26,929 nucleotides of DNA from JBKJVQ01 sp046717125 (GTDB lineage Bacteria > Pseudomonadota > Alphaproteobacteria > Rhizobiales > Methyloligellaceae), in contig JBKJVQ010000244.1 of assembly GCA_046717125.1 (NCBI GenBank), positions 1 to 26,929 on the forward strand, written 5' to 3'. This document shows positions 1-8,628 of this stretch, piece by piece. The translations under genes were made by a program, and so were the position numbers. The notes under the pieces were generated by a model. It saw only the letters and a program-made list of their open reading frames with translations. It ran no database searches and had not been told where the DNA came from. Numbering within the stretch: position 1 is the first letter of the stretch; every line of letters starts with the position of its first letter.

Positions 1-324
1 CTCAAGCACGGCCCAATCGCGCTGATCGACGAGGATGTGCCGGTCATTGTCATCGCGCCGCATGACGATCTGTTCGACAAGACCATGTCCAACATGCAGG
101 AAGTGGCGGCGCGGGGCGGCAGGATCATCCTCGTGTCGGACGCCGATCCCAAGTCGATCGGATGCACACTCGAAGCCGATATTCGAGTTCCGCCGTGCCA
201 CCCTCTGATCGCGCCAATCCTTTACGCGGTGCCTGTGCAACTCATCGCGTATCATACGGCGGTGTTCATGGGCACGGACGTCGACCAGCCCCGCAATCTG
301 GCGAAATCGGTGACGGTGGAATAG
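1..324 (+). CDS. glmS: Glucosamine-6-phosphate synthase, C-terminal part (5' end outside window)
   Basis: This is the 3' end of glmS, cut by the window edge; the frame is open from base 1 and ends in TAG. GlmS makes glucosamine-6-phosphate from fructose-6-phosphate and glutamine in the cytoplasm, the entry step to peptidoglycan and lipopolysaccharide precursors. The visible 107 residues belong to the second sugar-isomerase (SIS) domain. The fragment opens with LKHGPIALIDEDVPV, the conserved segment carrying the isomerase-domain lysine, continues with SNMQEVAARGG, and ends with the family-typical tail NLAKSVTVE. The glutaminase domain lies upstream of the window. No clear Rho-independent terminator follows; the next gene starts about 110 bp downstream on the same strand. 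Confidence 0.94.
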   Translation, partial: LKHGPIALIDEDVPVIVIAPHDDLFDKTMSNMQEVAARGGRIILVSDADPKSIGCTLEADIRVPPCHPLIAPILYAVPVQLIAYHTAVFMGTDVDQPRNLAKSVTVE

Positions 325-386
325 GGTTTTGGCGTGAAAAGCCGCGGATTTGCCCCAATCTGTTGCTCTGACTCGAACGCGTCTAC

Positions 387-413
387 GATCCCGGATCGAT
401 TCAATGCGGGATC
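387..413. other. Short stem-loop between glmS and the SPOR gene
   Basis: The arms gatcccg (387-393) and cgggatc (407-413) are perfect reverse complements around a 13-base loop. The flanks and the loop base composition resemble the second hairpin of the dispersed repeat described elsewhere in this window, so it may be a decayed copy. It has no T-run, so it is a poor terminator candidate. Confidence 0.35.
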
Positions 414-433
414 ATCGTGACCCAGGGGCGACC

Positions 434-1771
434 ATGCCGAAACGGCCCATAATGCTCGCCGCATTCTCGCTGGCCATGATGATAGTTGGTCAGCCGGCCT
501 TCGCGGGAAACGGCAGTCTCTCGGCCGGAACGCAAGCTCTGTCGCAGGGCGATTATGCTGGCGCCGTAAAACAGCTTTCCGCCGCTCTTTCCAACGCCAA
601 GCTCAGTCCGGAGGAATCCGCCAAGGCGCTGTATCAGCGCGGCGTCGCACAGCGAATGCTGGGTAAACAATCGGGCGCGATCGCCGATCTTTCACAGGCG
701 ATCTGGCTCGGCGGCCTGTCGTCCGGCGAAAAGATGCGCGCGCATGTCTATCGCGGCATGGCCTATCAAGCGTCCGGCCTTGGTGCTCAGGCGCAATCCG
801 ACATCGCCGAGGCGCGCAAGATCGATGCGGGCGGCGTGGACAGGATGCTGGCCGCCAATCAGGGGGCGGCTTCCGCTCCCGTGCGCGCACCGCAACCTCC
901 CGCCCCGCCGGTGGCGCCTGCGGCTCCGCAGGCGGCCGAGGCCCCGGTCCAATTGCAGCCGAAGCGGGCCGAGGCGCCGCGTCAGCCCGAACCTGCCGCA
1001 GCCGAGGCTCCGAAACAGGTTCAGCCGCGCGCTGCGCAACTGCCGCCGAGCGAGGATTTGCCCGCGGCTTGGCAGACCCAGGACGCGGTCGCCGCCGAGC
1101 GCGAGGAAAAGTCGGGTAATCGGGTCTCCCGCTTCTTCGGCGGCATCACGGATCGTGTGCGCGGATGGACGGGGAGGGAGTCGGAAGAACCGGCAGTTCA
1201 GCAGCCGCTCAGCAATGACGAATGGGCCGCGACGGTGATGCCGGCTGAAAAGCCGAAGCGCATCGCGCAGAAGCAGGAACCGGCGCAGCCGCAAGCCCAG
1301 CAGCCCGCCGCGCCCCCTCAGCAACAGATCCGAGCAGCGCAGCCTCAGCAGGCCCAACTTCCCGCTCAGGCTCCGCAGCCAGTCGGCCAGCCGCAGCAAC
1401 TACAGCCGCCGCGCCAGCAGGTCGCGCGCGCCGCCGCGCCCGATGTCCCGCAGCAGCCGGTACAGCCGGAGGCGCCGCGTGCACCCCAGCCCGTCCAGCA
1501 GGCCGCCGCAGGCGGTGGAGGAGGCGGCTACCTCCTGCAGCTCGCATCCGCCCGATCGGCAGAGGACGCTAATGCGGCGTGGCAAAGTATCTCCTCCAAA
1601 AATGCGCGACTGGTGGGGGGGCGGCCGCCGATCGTCAAACAGGCGAACCTGGGCTCGCTCGGCACGTTCTATCGTGTTCATATCGGTCCGTTTCAGGACA
1701 AGGCGCAGAGCGTCGAACTCTGCAATGAATTCAAGCGTCAGGGCGTCGATTGCTTCCTTGTGACCCGATAG
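434..1771 (+). CDS. Secreted TPR-like protein with Pro/Gln-rich linker and C-terminal SPOR domain
   Basis: Predicted 445-residue exported protein. I chose the ATG at 434 because an aggggcg ribosome site sits just upstream and a signal peptide follows (MPKRPIMLAAFSLAMM, then AFA); an upstream in-frame TTG at 350 would bury the signal. Residues about 25-150 read as TPR-like helical repeats (GDYAGAVKQLSAAL, YQRGVAQRMLGKQSGAIADL). Residues about 150-360 are a low-complexity Pro/Gln/Ala linker. Residues about 365-445 are a SPOR domain (GGYLLQLASARSAEDANAAW through YRVHIGPFQDKAQSVELCNE). SPOR domains bind denuded septal peptidoglycan, so a periplasmic or envelope role in division or wall remodelling is likely, but the partner is unknown. 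The linker resembles those that span the periplasm. No named family was recognised. Confidence 0.88.
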   Translation: MPKRPIMLAAFSLAMMIVGQPAFAGNGSLSAGTQALSQGDYAGAVKQLSAALSNAKLSPEESAKALYQRGVAQRMLGKQSGAIADLSQAIWLGGLSSGEKMRAHVYRGMAYQASGLGAQAQSDIAEARKIDAGGVDRMLAANQGAASAPVRAPQPPAPPVAPAAPQAAEAPVQLQPKRAEAPRQPEPAAAEAPKQVQPRAAQLPPSEDLPAAWQTQDAVAAEREEKSGNRVSRFFGGITDRVRGWTGRESEEPAVQQPLSNDEWAATVMPAEKPKRIAQKQEPAQPQAQQPAAPPQQQIRAAQPQQAQLPAQAPQPVGQPQQLQPPRQQVARAAAPDVPQQPVQPEAPRAPQPVQQAAAGGGGGGYLLQLASARSAEDANAAWQSISSKNARLVGGRPPIVKQANLGSLGTFYRVHIGPFQDKAQSVELCNEFKRQGVDCFLVTR

Positions 1772-1778
1772 CAGGCGC

Positions 1779-1875
1779 CCGATCACGATGACTTCCGAAG
1801 GCATGAACGTGATCGGATTCAAAAGTTGAGCATGATGTTGTCCGAAAACCGCTTCACACTTTTCGGCATCATGCT
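1779..1875 (-). repeat. Dispersed two-hairpin palindromic element, copy A
   Basis: Hairpin 1 has arms agcatgatg (1829-1837) and catcatgct (1867-1875) with an inner ccgaaaaccgcttcacactt core. Hairpin 2 has perfect arms ccgatcacg (1779-1787) and cgtgatcgg (1808-1816). This copy is in the opposite orientation to copies B and C: its reverse complement matches them nearly base for base. It fills almost the whole gap between the SPOR gene and the DUF502 gene, ending 17 bp before the latter's start codon. Confidence 0.85.
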
Positions 1876-1892
1876 CTGCGGCAAGGCCGAAC

Positions 1893-2732
1893 ATGGCTAG
1901 GGAACCGGATCGTGCCGGAGACAACCCGGCGCGGACCGAAGAGACGTCGCGCGCCGGATTGCTCGACCCGCTGACGACGCCGACGGAACCCGGATGGCGC
2001 GTGGGCTCGCGCATGCGCAACTGGTTCCTGACCGGCCTGATCGTAGTCGGACCGGTTTCGATCACGCTCTACATCGCCTGGTGGTTCATTTCGCTGGTCG
2101 ACGGCTGGGTGAAGCCGCTCGTGCCGGAACCTTACCTGCCGGACACCTATCTTCCCTTCGACGTCCCCGGCGTCGGGCTCATTTTTGCGATCCTTGCCCT
2201 GATCCTGATCGGTGCGCTGACGGCCAATCTGTTCGGCCGCACGATCGTATCGTACGCGGAGGACACGGTCGCGCGCATGCCGATCGTGCGCGGCGTCTAT
2301 CGCACGCTGAAGCAGATTTTCGAGACTGTGCTGTCGAATCAGGGCTCGAGCTTCCAGAAGGTCGGGGTCATCGAGTTTCCGAGCAAGGGTCTCTATTCGC
2401 TGGTTTTTCTTGCGGCCGACACGGCGGACGAGATCACGCAGAAAGTCGAAGGCGGAAGGCCGATGATCAGCGTGTTCCTGCCATGCACGCCCAATCCGAC
2501 GACGGGCTTCCTCGTCTTCGTGCCGAAGGAAGACGTGGTCGAAATCGACATAACGGTCGAGGAAGCCGCCAAGATGCTGATCTCGGCCGGCCTGATTGTT
2601 CCGGAACGGCAGACGGCGCTGCGTCAGCTCGTCGAGGAGAAACGCGCGGAAGACGGTGTCGCGCCGGAGCCGCCGATTGTGGATCAGCCTGACTTTAGAA
2701 GCCGGATGGCGTCGTCGCGCTCGAACAGATAG
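1893..2732 (+). CDS. DUF502 family inner-membrane protein
   Basis: 279-residue integral membrane protein of the DUF502 family, whose biochemical role is unknown. After a hydrophilic N-terminus of about 40 residues there are two membrane segments, at about residues 43-67 (WFLTGLIVVGPVSITLYIAW) and 90-112 (GLIFAILALILIGALTANLF). Family-typical cytoplasmic motifs follow: ARMPIVRGVYRTLKQIFETV, PSKGLYSLVFLA, and PCTPNPTTGFLVFVPKEDVV. The ATG at 1893 is preceded by a weak caagg ribosome site just after repeat copy A; a later start close to the first membrane segment cannot be excluded. Its 3' end overlaps the convergent recG 3' end by 49 bp. Confidence 0.9.
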   Translation: MAREPDRAGDNPARTEETSRAGLLDPLTTPTEPGWRVGSRMRNWFLTGLIVVGPVSITLYIAWWFISLVDGWVKPLVPEPYLPDTYLPFDVPGVGLIFAILALILIGALTANLFGRTIVSYAEDTVARMPIVRGVYRTLKQIFETVLSNQGSSFQKVGVIEFPSKGLYSLVFLAADTADEITQKVEGGRPMISVFLPCTPNPTTGFLVFVPKEDVVEIDITVEEAAKMLISAGLIVPERQTALRQLVEEKRAEDGVAPEPPIVDQPDFRSRMASSRSNR

Positions 2733-4780
2733 AGCAAGGTGCGTAAGGCTTCGCCCCGAGGCGAATGCAATTCGGGATCGTCGGCGATGATCGACCTTGC
2801 GTCGTCCCGTGCCGCGATCAGCAGCGCTTCATCCTCTGGCAGCCGCGCAATGCGGAATGCCGGCAGCCCGCTCTGCCGAGCGCCCAGCGCATCGCCCGCC
2901 CCGCGCAATCGCATGTCCTCTTCGGCGATCCGGAAACCGTCTTCCGTCTCGCGCAGAATTTCGAGCCGCGCCAGCGCAGCCTCCGTCAGCGGACCTTTGT
3001 AGAGCAGCACGCAGGATGAGGCATTCGCGCCCCGTCCGACGCGGCCCCGGAGCTGATGCAGTTGCGCCAGCCCGAACCGCTCAGCGTGCTCGATCACCAT
3101 GACGGTTGCATTCGGCACGTCGACGCCCACCTCGATTACCGTCGTTGCGACAAGCACATCCAAGGCGCCCGCTGCAAACGCGGCCATAGCGGCATCCTTC
3201 TCGCGCGGTTTCTGCCGCCCATGCACGAGACCGACACGCGGTCCCAGCCGCTTGACGAGCGTCGTGTGCCTCTCCTGTGCCGCCGACACGTCGAGCGTTG
3301 CTGTTTCCTCGACCAGCGGGCAGACCCAGTAGATCTGCGCGCCGCCTGCGATTGCGCGTTTCAGCCCGTCGATCACATCCCCGATGCGCTCGATCGGCAG
3401 AACGCGCGTCGTGATCGGCTGCCTTCCCGCCGGCTTCTCGTCGAGCGCCGACATGTCCATGTCGCCGTAATGGGACAGGGCGAGCGTGCGCGGGATGGGC
3501 GTGGCCGTCATCGCCAGCATGTCGGGCTGCGCCTCGCCGGCCTTGGCCTGCAAAGCCAGCCGCTGATGCACGCCGAACCGGTGCTGCTCGTCGATCACCA
3601 CGAGTCCGAGGTCGCGGAAGGAAACGGCGTCCTGAAACAGGGCATGCGTGCCGACGACGATTTCGGCATCGCCCAGCGCCTCCTCGCGGGACTTCGAGCG
3701 TCCGGTCAGGAGCGCAATCTTGATCGGCGTGTCCGCCGCAAGACGGGTCAGCGTCGAAAAATGCTGCCGCGCGAGGATGTCGGTTGGAGCCATGAGCGCC
3801 GCCTGCGCGCCGGCCTCGACCGCCTGCGCCATCGCGAGCAGCGCGACGACCGTCTTGCCGCTGCCGACATCGCCCTGCAGCAGCCGGATCATGCGCGACG
3901 GCGATTCCATGTCTGTCGCGATGACCTCGATCGCGTGCGTCTGTGCGCCGGTAAGGACGAAGGGCAGGGCGTCGATGATCCTGTCGCGCAGCGCTCCCGT
4001 TCCCGGAAGCGAGCGCCCTTTCGACTTGCGCAGCTTAAGCCTCACCAGCGCCAGCGCGAGCTGATGCGCGAGGAGTTCGTCCGCCGCCAAATGTCGCCGT
4101 TCAGGCGGATCGCTGTCGAGCGCGGCGGCATCGTCCGGCTCATGTAGCGCCCGCAGCGCTTCGGCGAAGCTGGGCACGAGGCCCGATACAATTCCCTCTC
4201 CCCCAACTCGCCACTCCGCAAGCCGAGGCACCCGCGCGAGACATTGCCCCATCACCTTCCGCAGCACCTTGCCCGACAGGCCGGCGGTCAGCGGATAGAC
4301 CGGTTCGAGCGCGGGCAGCTCGTCGCCGGACTCCGCCGCGACGATATGGTCCGGATGGACAATCTGGGGAATGCCGCCATATAGCTCGATGCGGCCGGAC
4401 AGGATGCGTGTGGCTCCGGCCGGAAGCAGGCGCTCGATATATTTTCGGTCGCCATGGAAGAACACGATATCCAGCTCTCCGGTCTGATCTTCCGTGGTGA
4501 CGCGATGCGGCACGCCGCGACGGGGCGAGGGCACATGGGCGGCGACCCGCACTGTTAGCGTCGCTATCTCGCCTTCGAGCGCCCGCGCGTCTTTGGCCGT
4601 GATGCGGCGGCTCCGGTCGATCAGGCCCGTCGGCAGGTGAAACAGGAGGTCGATGACGCGCGGACCGCTTCCATCCGCTCCGTCACCGAGCAGCTTCGTG
4701 AACAGCTTCTCGTTGCGTGGCCCGACTCCGTCGAAGCTGCGCAAAGCTGCGAAGATGGGCGTGAGAACGATAGGGCGCAT
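2684..4780 (-). CDS. recG: ATP-dependent DNA helicase RecG
   Basis: 698-residue RecG, the branch-migration helicase that remodels stalled forks, D-loops and R-loops. I start it at the ATG at 4780 (MRPIVLTPIFAAL); the frame is open further upstream but would run through sdhE, and 698 residues matches the usual RecG length. An N-terminal wedge/OB region (about 65-140) contains GELDIVFFHGDRKYIERLL. Helicase motifs follow: GDVGSGKT (about 303-310), DEQH (about 397-400), TATPIPRTL (about 421) and QLRGRVGRG (about 572-582), then a C-terminal RecG segment with RLRGAGDALGARQSGLPAF. It diverges from sdhE-mfd across 45 bp, which must hold both promoters or be transcribed through, and it converges on the DUF502 gene. 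Confidence 0.97.
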   Translation of the reverse strand: MRPIVLTPIFAALRSFDGVGPRNEKLFTKLLGDGADGSGPRVIDLLFHLPTGLIDRSRRITAKDARALEGEIATLTVRVAAHVPSPRRGVPHRVTTEDQTGELDIVFFHGDRKYIERLLPAGATRILSGRIELYGGIPQIVHPDHIVAAESGDELPALEPVYPLTAGLSGKVLRKVMGQCLARVPRLAEWRVGGEGIVSGLVPSFAEALRALHEPDDAAALDSDPPERRHLAADELLAHQLALALVRLKLRKSKGRSLPGTGALRDRIIDALPFVLTGAQTHAIEVIATDMESPSRMIRLLQGDVGSGKTVVALLAMAQAVEAGAQAALMAPTDILARQHFSTLTRLAADTPIKIALLTGRSKSREEALGDAEIVVGTHALFQDAVSFRDLGLVVIDEQHRFGVHQRLALQAKAGEAQPDMLAMTATPIPRTLALSHYGDMDMSALDEKPAGRQPITTRVLPIERIGDVIDGLKRAIAGGAQIYWVCPLVEETATLDVSAAQERHTTLVKRLGPRVGLVHGRQKPREKDAAMAAFAAGALDVLVATTVIEVGVDVPNATVMVIEHAERFGLAQLHQLRGRVGRGANASSCVLLYKGPLTEAALARLEILRETEDGFRIAEEDMRLRGAGDALGARQSGLPAFRIARLPEDEALLIAARDDARSIIADDPELHSPRGEALRTLLYLFERDDAIRLLKSG

Positions 4781-4825
4781 TGAATTGACAAACGGGGCGG
4801 CAGGGCTGTCTTTGGCCCGATCACC

Positions 4826-5098
4826 ATGACCGAACCCGAGACAAACTTCGAGGCCCGCCGCCGCAGGGCGATCTGGCGCGCGACCCATCGCGGGACCAAG
4901 GAAATGGATTGGCTGCTCGGCGGTTTCGCGACCGCGGCGTTCGAGCGAAACGACGCGCCGAACCTTGACGCATTCGAGACGTTTCTCGCCTGTCCCGACC
5001 CCGATCTTTATAACGCGATCATGTCCGGTACTTGCCTCGGCGAACCGGCGCATGACGCCATCGTTGCGTCGATCAGGCAGTTCCACGGGCTGACATGA
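4826..5098 (+). CDS. sdhE: Succinate dehydrogenase assembly factor SdhE (SDHAF2/DUF339 family)
   Basis: 90-residue protein of the SdhE/Sdh5 family, a small cytoplasmic helical protein that promotes covalent FAD attachment to the succinate dehydrogenase flavoprotein. The diagnostic RGxxE motif is present as R22-G23-T24-K25-E26 within RATHRGTKEMDWLLGGF, and the C-terminal half (CPDPDLYNAIMSG) fits the family. It lies between divergent recG and mfd, and its stop codon overlaps the mfd start (ATGA), so it is translationally coupled to mfd. No succinate dehydrogenase genes lie in this window, so the context reflects the conserved recG-sdhE-mfd order rather than function. Confidence 0.93.
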   Translation: MTEPETNFEARRRRAIWRATHRGTKEMDWLLGGFATAAFERNDAPNLDAFETFLACPDPDLYNAIMSGTCLGEPAHDAIVASIRQFHGLT

Positions 5099-8000
5099 AT
5101 AGCAAAGTAAAAACCGGTCTCGACGCCTTCGCGCAATACCGCGATCTGCTCGCGGCGAAGCCAGGCCGCATGGTCGTCTCGGGCGTTCCCGACGGCGTCG
5201 ATGCGATGGCAATCGCGGAGATCGCGGCGCGGGGCCCCGTCCTGCACATCGCCCGCGACGATCAGCGTCTGGCCGAGCTTAGCGCGGCAATCCGGTTCTT
5301 TGCGCCCGGCCTGCCGATCGTTCAGCTCCCGGCCTGGGACGTGGTGCCGTACGACCGCGTTGCGCCGAACGCGTCGATCGTGGCGCGGCGAATCGCGACC
5401 CTCGCAGCGCTCTCTGATTCAAGTCGCGATGAAGTTTCGCCGCTGATCGTGCTGACCACGGTGAACGCAGCGTTGCAGCGGCTGCCGGCACGCGAATGGA
5501 TCGCGGGCTCGACCTTGCGCCTGAAGACAGGCGGCGTCGTGCCGATGAGCCAGATAGCAACGCGGCTCGATGCGATGGGCTATACGCGTGTGGGTTCGGT
5601 CATGGAGCCGGGCGAATACGCGGTGCGCGGCGGCATTCTCGATCTCTACCCGCCTGGCAGCGACGACCCGCTGCGGCTCGATTTCTTCGGCGATTCGCTG
5701 GAGACGATCCGGGCGTTCGATCCCGAAACGCAGCGTTCGGCCGGGCGCATGACCGAATTCACGCTTCTGCCGATGAGCGAGGCGCCGCTGGATGCGGAGG
5801 CGCGGACGCGCTTCCGGCAACGCTATGTCGAACTCTTCGGCCCCTCGCGCGGCGAGGATCCGCTTTATGAATCGGTCAGCGCGGGGACCCGTTATCAGGG
5901 GCTCGAGCATTGGCTGCCGCTGTTCCACGAGCGGCTGGAAACGATTTTCGACTATCTGCCAGATGCGATTGTCTCGTTCGATCCGTTGTCGGACGATGCA
6001 CATACCAAGCGTCTGGAGCAGATCGCCGACCACTACGAGGCGCGCGAACAAGCGCTGGAGCGCCGCGCGTTCGGAGCTGCGCCGTACAACCCGGTCCCGG
6101 CGGAGATGGCGTTCCTGACCGAAGCCGACTGGAACGCCGCGCTGGCAAAACGGAAGGTTCGCGCGTTCACGCCGTTCGAGGAAGCAGGTGCGGAAGGCGC
6201 GCCGGTCGTCTCGCTGGCCGGGCGGCGCGGCCGCAGTTTTGCGATGGAGCGGGAAGACGAGAAGGCGAACGTCTTTGATGCGGCGGTCGCGCATGTGCGG
6301 CGGCTGGTCGGGTCGGGCCGCCGTGTCCTGGTCGCGTCCTGGACGCCGGGCGCGCGCGAACGGTTGCAGACGCTGCTCAAGGATCATGGCCTCGATCGCG
6401 CGGCCGGCGTCGAAAACTGGCGCGACGCGGAGGAACTGCCGCCGGATGGGGTGGGATTTGCAGTGCTCGGCCTCGAAGCCGGCTTCGAAACCGAAACGCT
6501 CGCGATCGTCGCCGAGCAGGACATTCTCGGCGACCGGCTTGTGCGCCGGCGCGCGCGTCACAAGCGCGGCGTCGACGTCCTCACGGAGGCCGCGAGCCTC
6601 CAGGCCGGCGACCTCGTGGTCCATGCCGAGCACGGCGTCGGCCGGTTCGAGGGGCTGACCACGATCGAGGCGGCCGGCGCGCCGCATGATTGCCTCGAAC
6701 TGTTCTATCAGGGCGGCTCGAAGCTCTATCTGCCGGTCGAGAATATCGAGCTTCTCACCCGCTACGGCGCGGATGCCGAGAACGTCGTGCTCGACAAGCT
6801 CGGCGGCGTAGCCTGGCAGAGCCGCAAGGCGCGACTAAAAAAGCGCATCCGCGACATGGCGGAGAAGCTCATCAAGGTCGCGGCTTTGCGCGAACTGAAG
6901 CGCGCGCCGATCATGACCCCGCCCGATGGCGCGTATGACGAGTTCTCGGCGCGTTTCCCGTTCGAAGAGACGGACGACCAGCTCACCTCGCTCGACGCGG
7001 TGCTAGACGATCTTGCGTCGGGCCGGCCGATGGATCGTCTCATCTGCGGCGATGTCGGCTTCGGCAAGACCGAGGTCGCGCTGCGCGCCGCCTTCGTCGC
7101 CGTCATGTCGGGCAAACAGGTGGCGGTCGTGGTGCCGACGACGCTCCTGTCGCGGCAGCATTTTGCGACGTTCATGGAGCGGTTCCGCGGCTTGCCTGTC
7201 CGCATCGCCCAGGCCTCACGCCTCGTCCCCGCGGCCGAACTCGCCCAGGCGAAGAAGGACATCGCGGATGGGAAGGTCGACATCGTCATTGGCACGCATG
7301 CGCTGCTCGGCAATGCGATCGAATTCTCCGATCTCGGCCTGCTCGTGATCGACGAGGAGCAGCATTTTGGGGTCAAGCACAAGGAGCGGCTGAAGCAGCT
7401 CCGCGAGGAGGTGCATGTGCTGACGCTGACTGCGACGCCGATACCCCGCACGCTCCAGCTTGCCCTGTCGGGCGTGCGCGAGATGTCGGTCATCGCCACG
7501 CCGCCGGTCGACCGTCTCGCCGTGCGCACCTATGTCACGCCGTTCGATCCGGTGATCCTGCGCGAGGCGCTGCTGCGCGAGCGCTATCGCGGCGGCCAGA
7601 GCTTCTTCGTCGTCCCGCGCATCTCCGATCTCGACGACTCGGCCGCGTTCCTCGCTGAACATCTACCTGAGTTGAAAGTCGCGCGCGCACACGGGCAGAT
7701 GGCGCCAACCCAGCTCGAAGACGTGATGACCGCGTTCTACGACCGGCAATTCGATGTGCTGCTGTCGACGACCATCGTCGAATCCGGCCTCGACGTGCCG
7801 TCCGCCAACACGCTCGTGGTGCATCGCGCCGACATGTTCGGGCTGGCGCAGCTCTACCAGCTCAGGGGTCGCGTGGGCCGGTCCAAGATCCGCGCCTATT
7901 CCTATTTCACGCTGCCCGCGGACAAGCGCCTGACGGCCGGCGCCGAGCAGCGGCTGAAGGTGCTGCAATCTCTGGATACGCTGGGCGCCGGGTTCACGCT

Positions 8001-8622
8001 GGCCAGCCACGATCTCGATATTCGAGGCGCAGGCAATCTGCTGGGCGAAGAGCAGTCTGGCCATATCCGCGAGGTCGGTTTCGAGCTGTACCAGTCGATG
8101 CTGGAGGAGGCGATCACTGCCCTGCGCGGCGGCGAACTCGGCGAGATCGAGGACCAGTGGTCGCCGCGCATCGCGATCGGAGCGGCGGTGCTCCTGCCTG
8201 AGACCTACGTCGCCGATCTCGGCGTGCGGCTCGGCCTCTATCGCCGCCTGTCCGCACTGGCGGACGCGGACAGTATCGGCGAATTCGGCGCAGAGCTCGC
8301 CGACCGGTTCGGCCCGCTGCCGATCGAGGTCAAGCAGTTGCTCGAGGTGGTGGAGATCAAGGCGCTCTGCCGCCGCGCCAATGTCGAGTCGATCGACGCC
8401 GGCCCGAGAGGCGCGGTCGTGGCCTTCCGCAACAAGAGTTTTCCCAATGCCGAAGGGCTCATTGGTTTCATCCGGCGGGAAGGCGACCGCATCCGGCTCC
8501 AGCCGGACCACAAGATCGTTTACAAGGCCGATTGGGACGAGGCGGAGGATCGCCTCGCCGGCGCGCGCGATCTCGTGCGTCAACTCGCGGACATTGCGGA
8601 GGCGGTCCGCGCCGCGGCGTGA
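5095..8622 (+). CDS. mfd: Transcription-repair coupling factor Mfd
   Basis: 1175-residue Mfd, the ATP-driven translocase that removes RNA polymerase stalled at lesions and recruits the UvrA2B excision machinery. The N-terminal third is the UvrB-homology region (LPAWDVVPYDRVAPN; YTRVGSVMEPGEYAVRGGIL). The RNA-polymerase-interacting domain follows at about 505-600 (GDLVVHAEHGVGRFEGL). The RecG-like translocase has GDVGFGKTEVA (about 652-662), DEEQ (753-756), TATPIPRTLQ (about 778-787) and QLYQLRGRVGRS (about 919-930). The C-terminal D7 domain begins near WSPRIAIGAAVLLPETY (about 1022). Length and domain order are complete. Its start overlaps the sdhE stop by 4 bp. It ends 6 bp from the convergent ligase-like gene. 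Confidence 0.98.
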   Translation: MNSKVKTGLDAFAQYRDLLAAKPGRMVVSGVPDGVDAMAIAEIAARGPVLHIARDDQRLAELSAAIRFFAPGLPIVQLPAWDVVPYDRVAPNASIVARRIATLAALSDSSRDEVSPLIVLTTVNAALQRLPAREWIAGSTLRLKTGGVVPMSQIATRLDAMGYTRVGSVMEPGEYAVRGGILDLYPPGSDDPLRLDFFGDSLETIRAFDPETQRSAGRMTEFTLLPMSEAPLDAEARTRFRQRYVELFGPSRGEDPLYESVSAGTRYQGLEHWLPLFHERLETIFDYLPDAIVSFDPLSDDAHTKRLEQIADHYEAREQALERRAFGAAPYNPVPAEMAFLTEADWNAALAKRKVRAFTPFEEAGAEGAPVVSLAGRRGRSFAMEREDEKANVFDAAVAHVRRLVGSGRRVLVASWTPGARERLQTLLKDHGLDRAAGVENWRDAEELPPDGVGFAVLGLEAGFETETLAIVAEQDILGDRLVRRRARHKRGVDVLTEAASLQAGDLVVHAEHGVGRFEGLTTIEAAGAPHDCLELFYQGGSKLYLPVENIELLTRYGADAENVVLDKLGGVAWQSRKARLKKRIRDMAEKLIKVAALRELKRAPIMTPPDGAYDEFSARFPFEETDDQLTSLDAVLDDLASGRPMDRLICGDVGFGKTEVALRAAFVAVMSGKQVAVVVPTTLLSRQHFATFMERFRGLPVRIAQASRLVPAAELAQAKKDIADGKVDIVIGTHALLGNAIEFSDLGLLVIDEEQHFGVKHKERLKQLREEVHVLTLTATPIPRTLQLALSGVREMSVIATPPVDRLAVRTYVTPFDPVILREALLRERYRGGQSFFVVPRISDLDDSAAFLAEHLPELKVARAHGQMAPTQLEDVMTAFYDRQFDVLLSTTIVESGLDVPSANTLVVHRADMFGLAQLYQLRGRVGRSKIRAYSYFTLPADKRLTAGAEQRLKVLQSLDTLGAGFTLASHDLDIRGAGNLLGEEQSGHIREVGFELYQSMLEEAITALRGGELGEIEDQWSPRIAIGAAVLLPETYVADLGVRLGLYRRLSALADADSIGEFGAELADRFGPLPIEVKQLLEVVEIKALCRRANVESIDAGPRGAVVAFRNKSFPNAEGLIGFIRREGDRIRLQPDHKIVYKADWDEAEDRLAGARDLVRQLADIAEAVRAAA

Positions 8623-8628
8623 GCAGTT

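Noticed and set aside
692..1399. Antisense and alternative frames over the SPOR-protein linker
   Set aside because: The Pro/Gln/Ala-rich, GC-rich linker leaves several frames open; only the frame ending in a SPOR domain has a signal peptide and domain support.
3056..4147. 363-codon plus-strand frame antisense to recG
   Set aside because: It overlies all RecG helicase motifs and shows the Arg/His-rich composition typical of antisense frames.
5419..6687. 422-codon open frame antisense to mfd
   Set aside because: It mirrors the codon periodicity of a GC-rich gene, is rich in Arg/Ala/Gln, has no recognisable domain, and lies inside the unmistakable mfd coding sequence.
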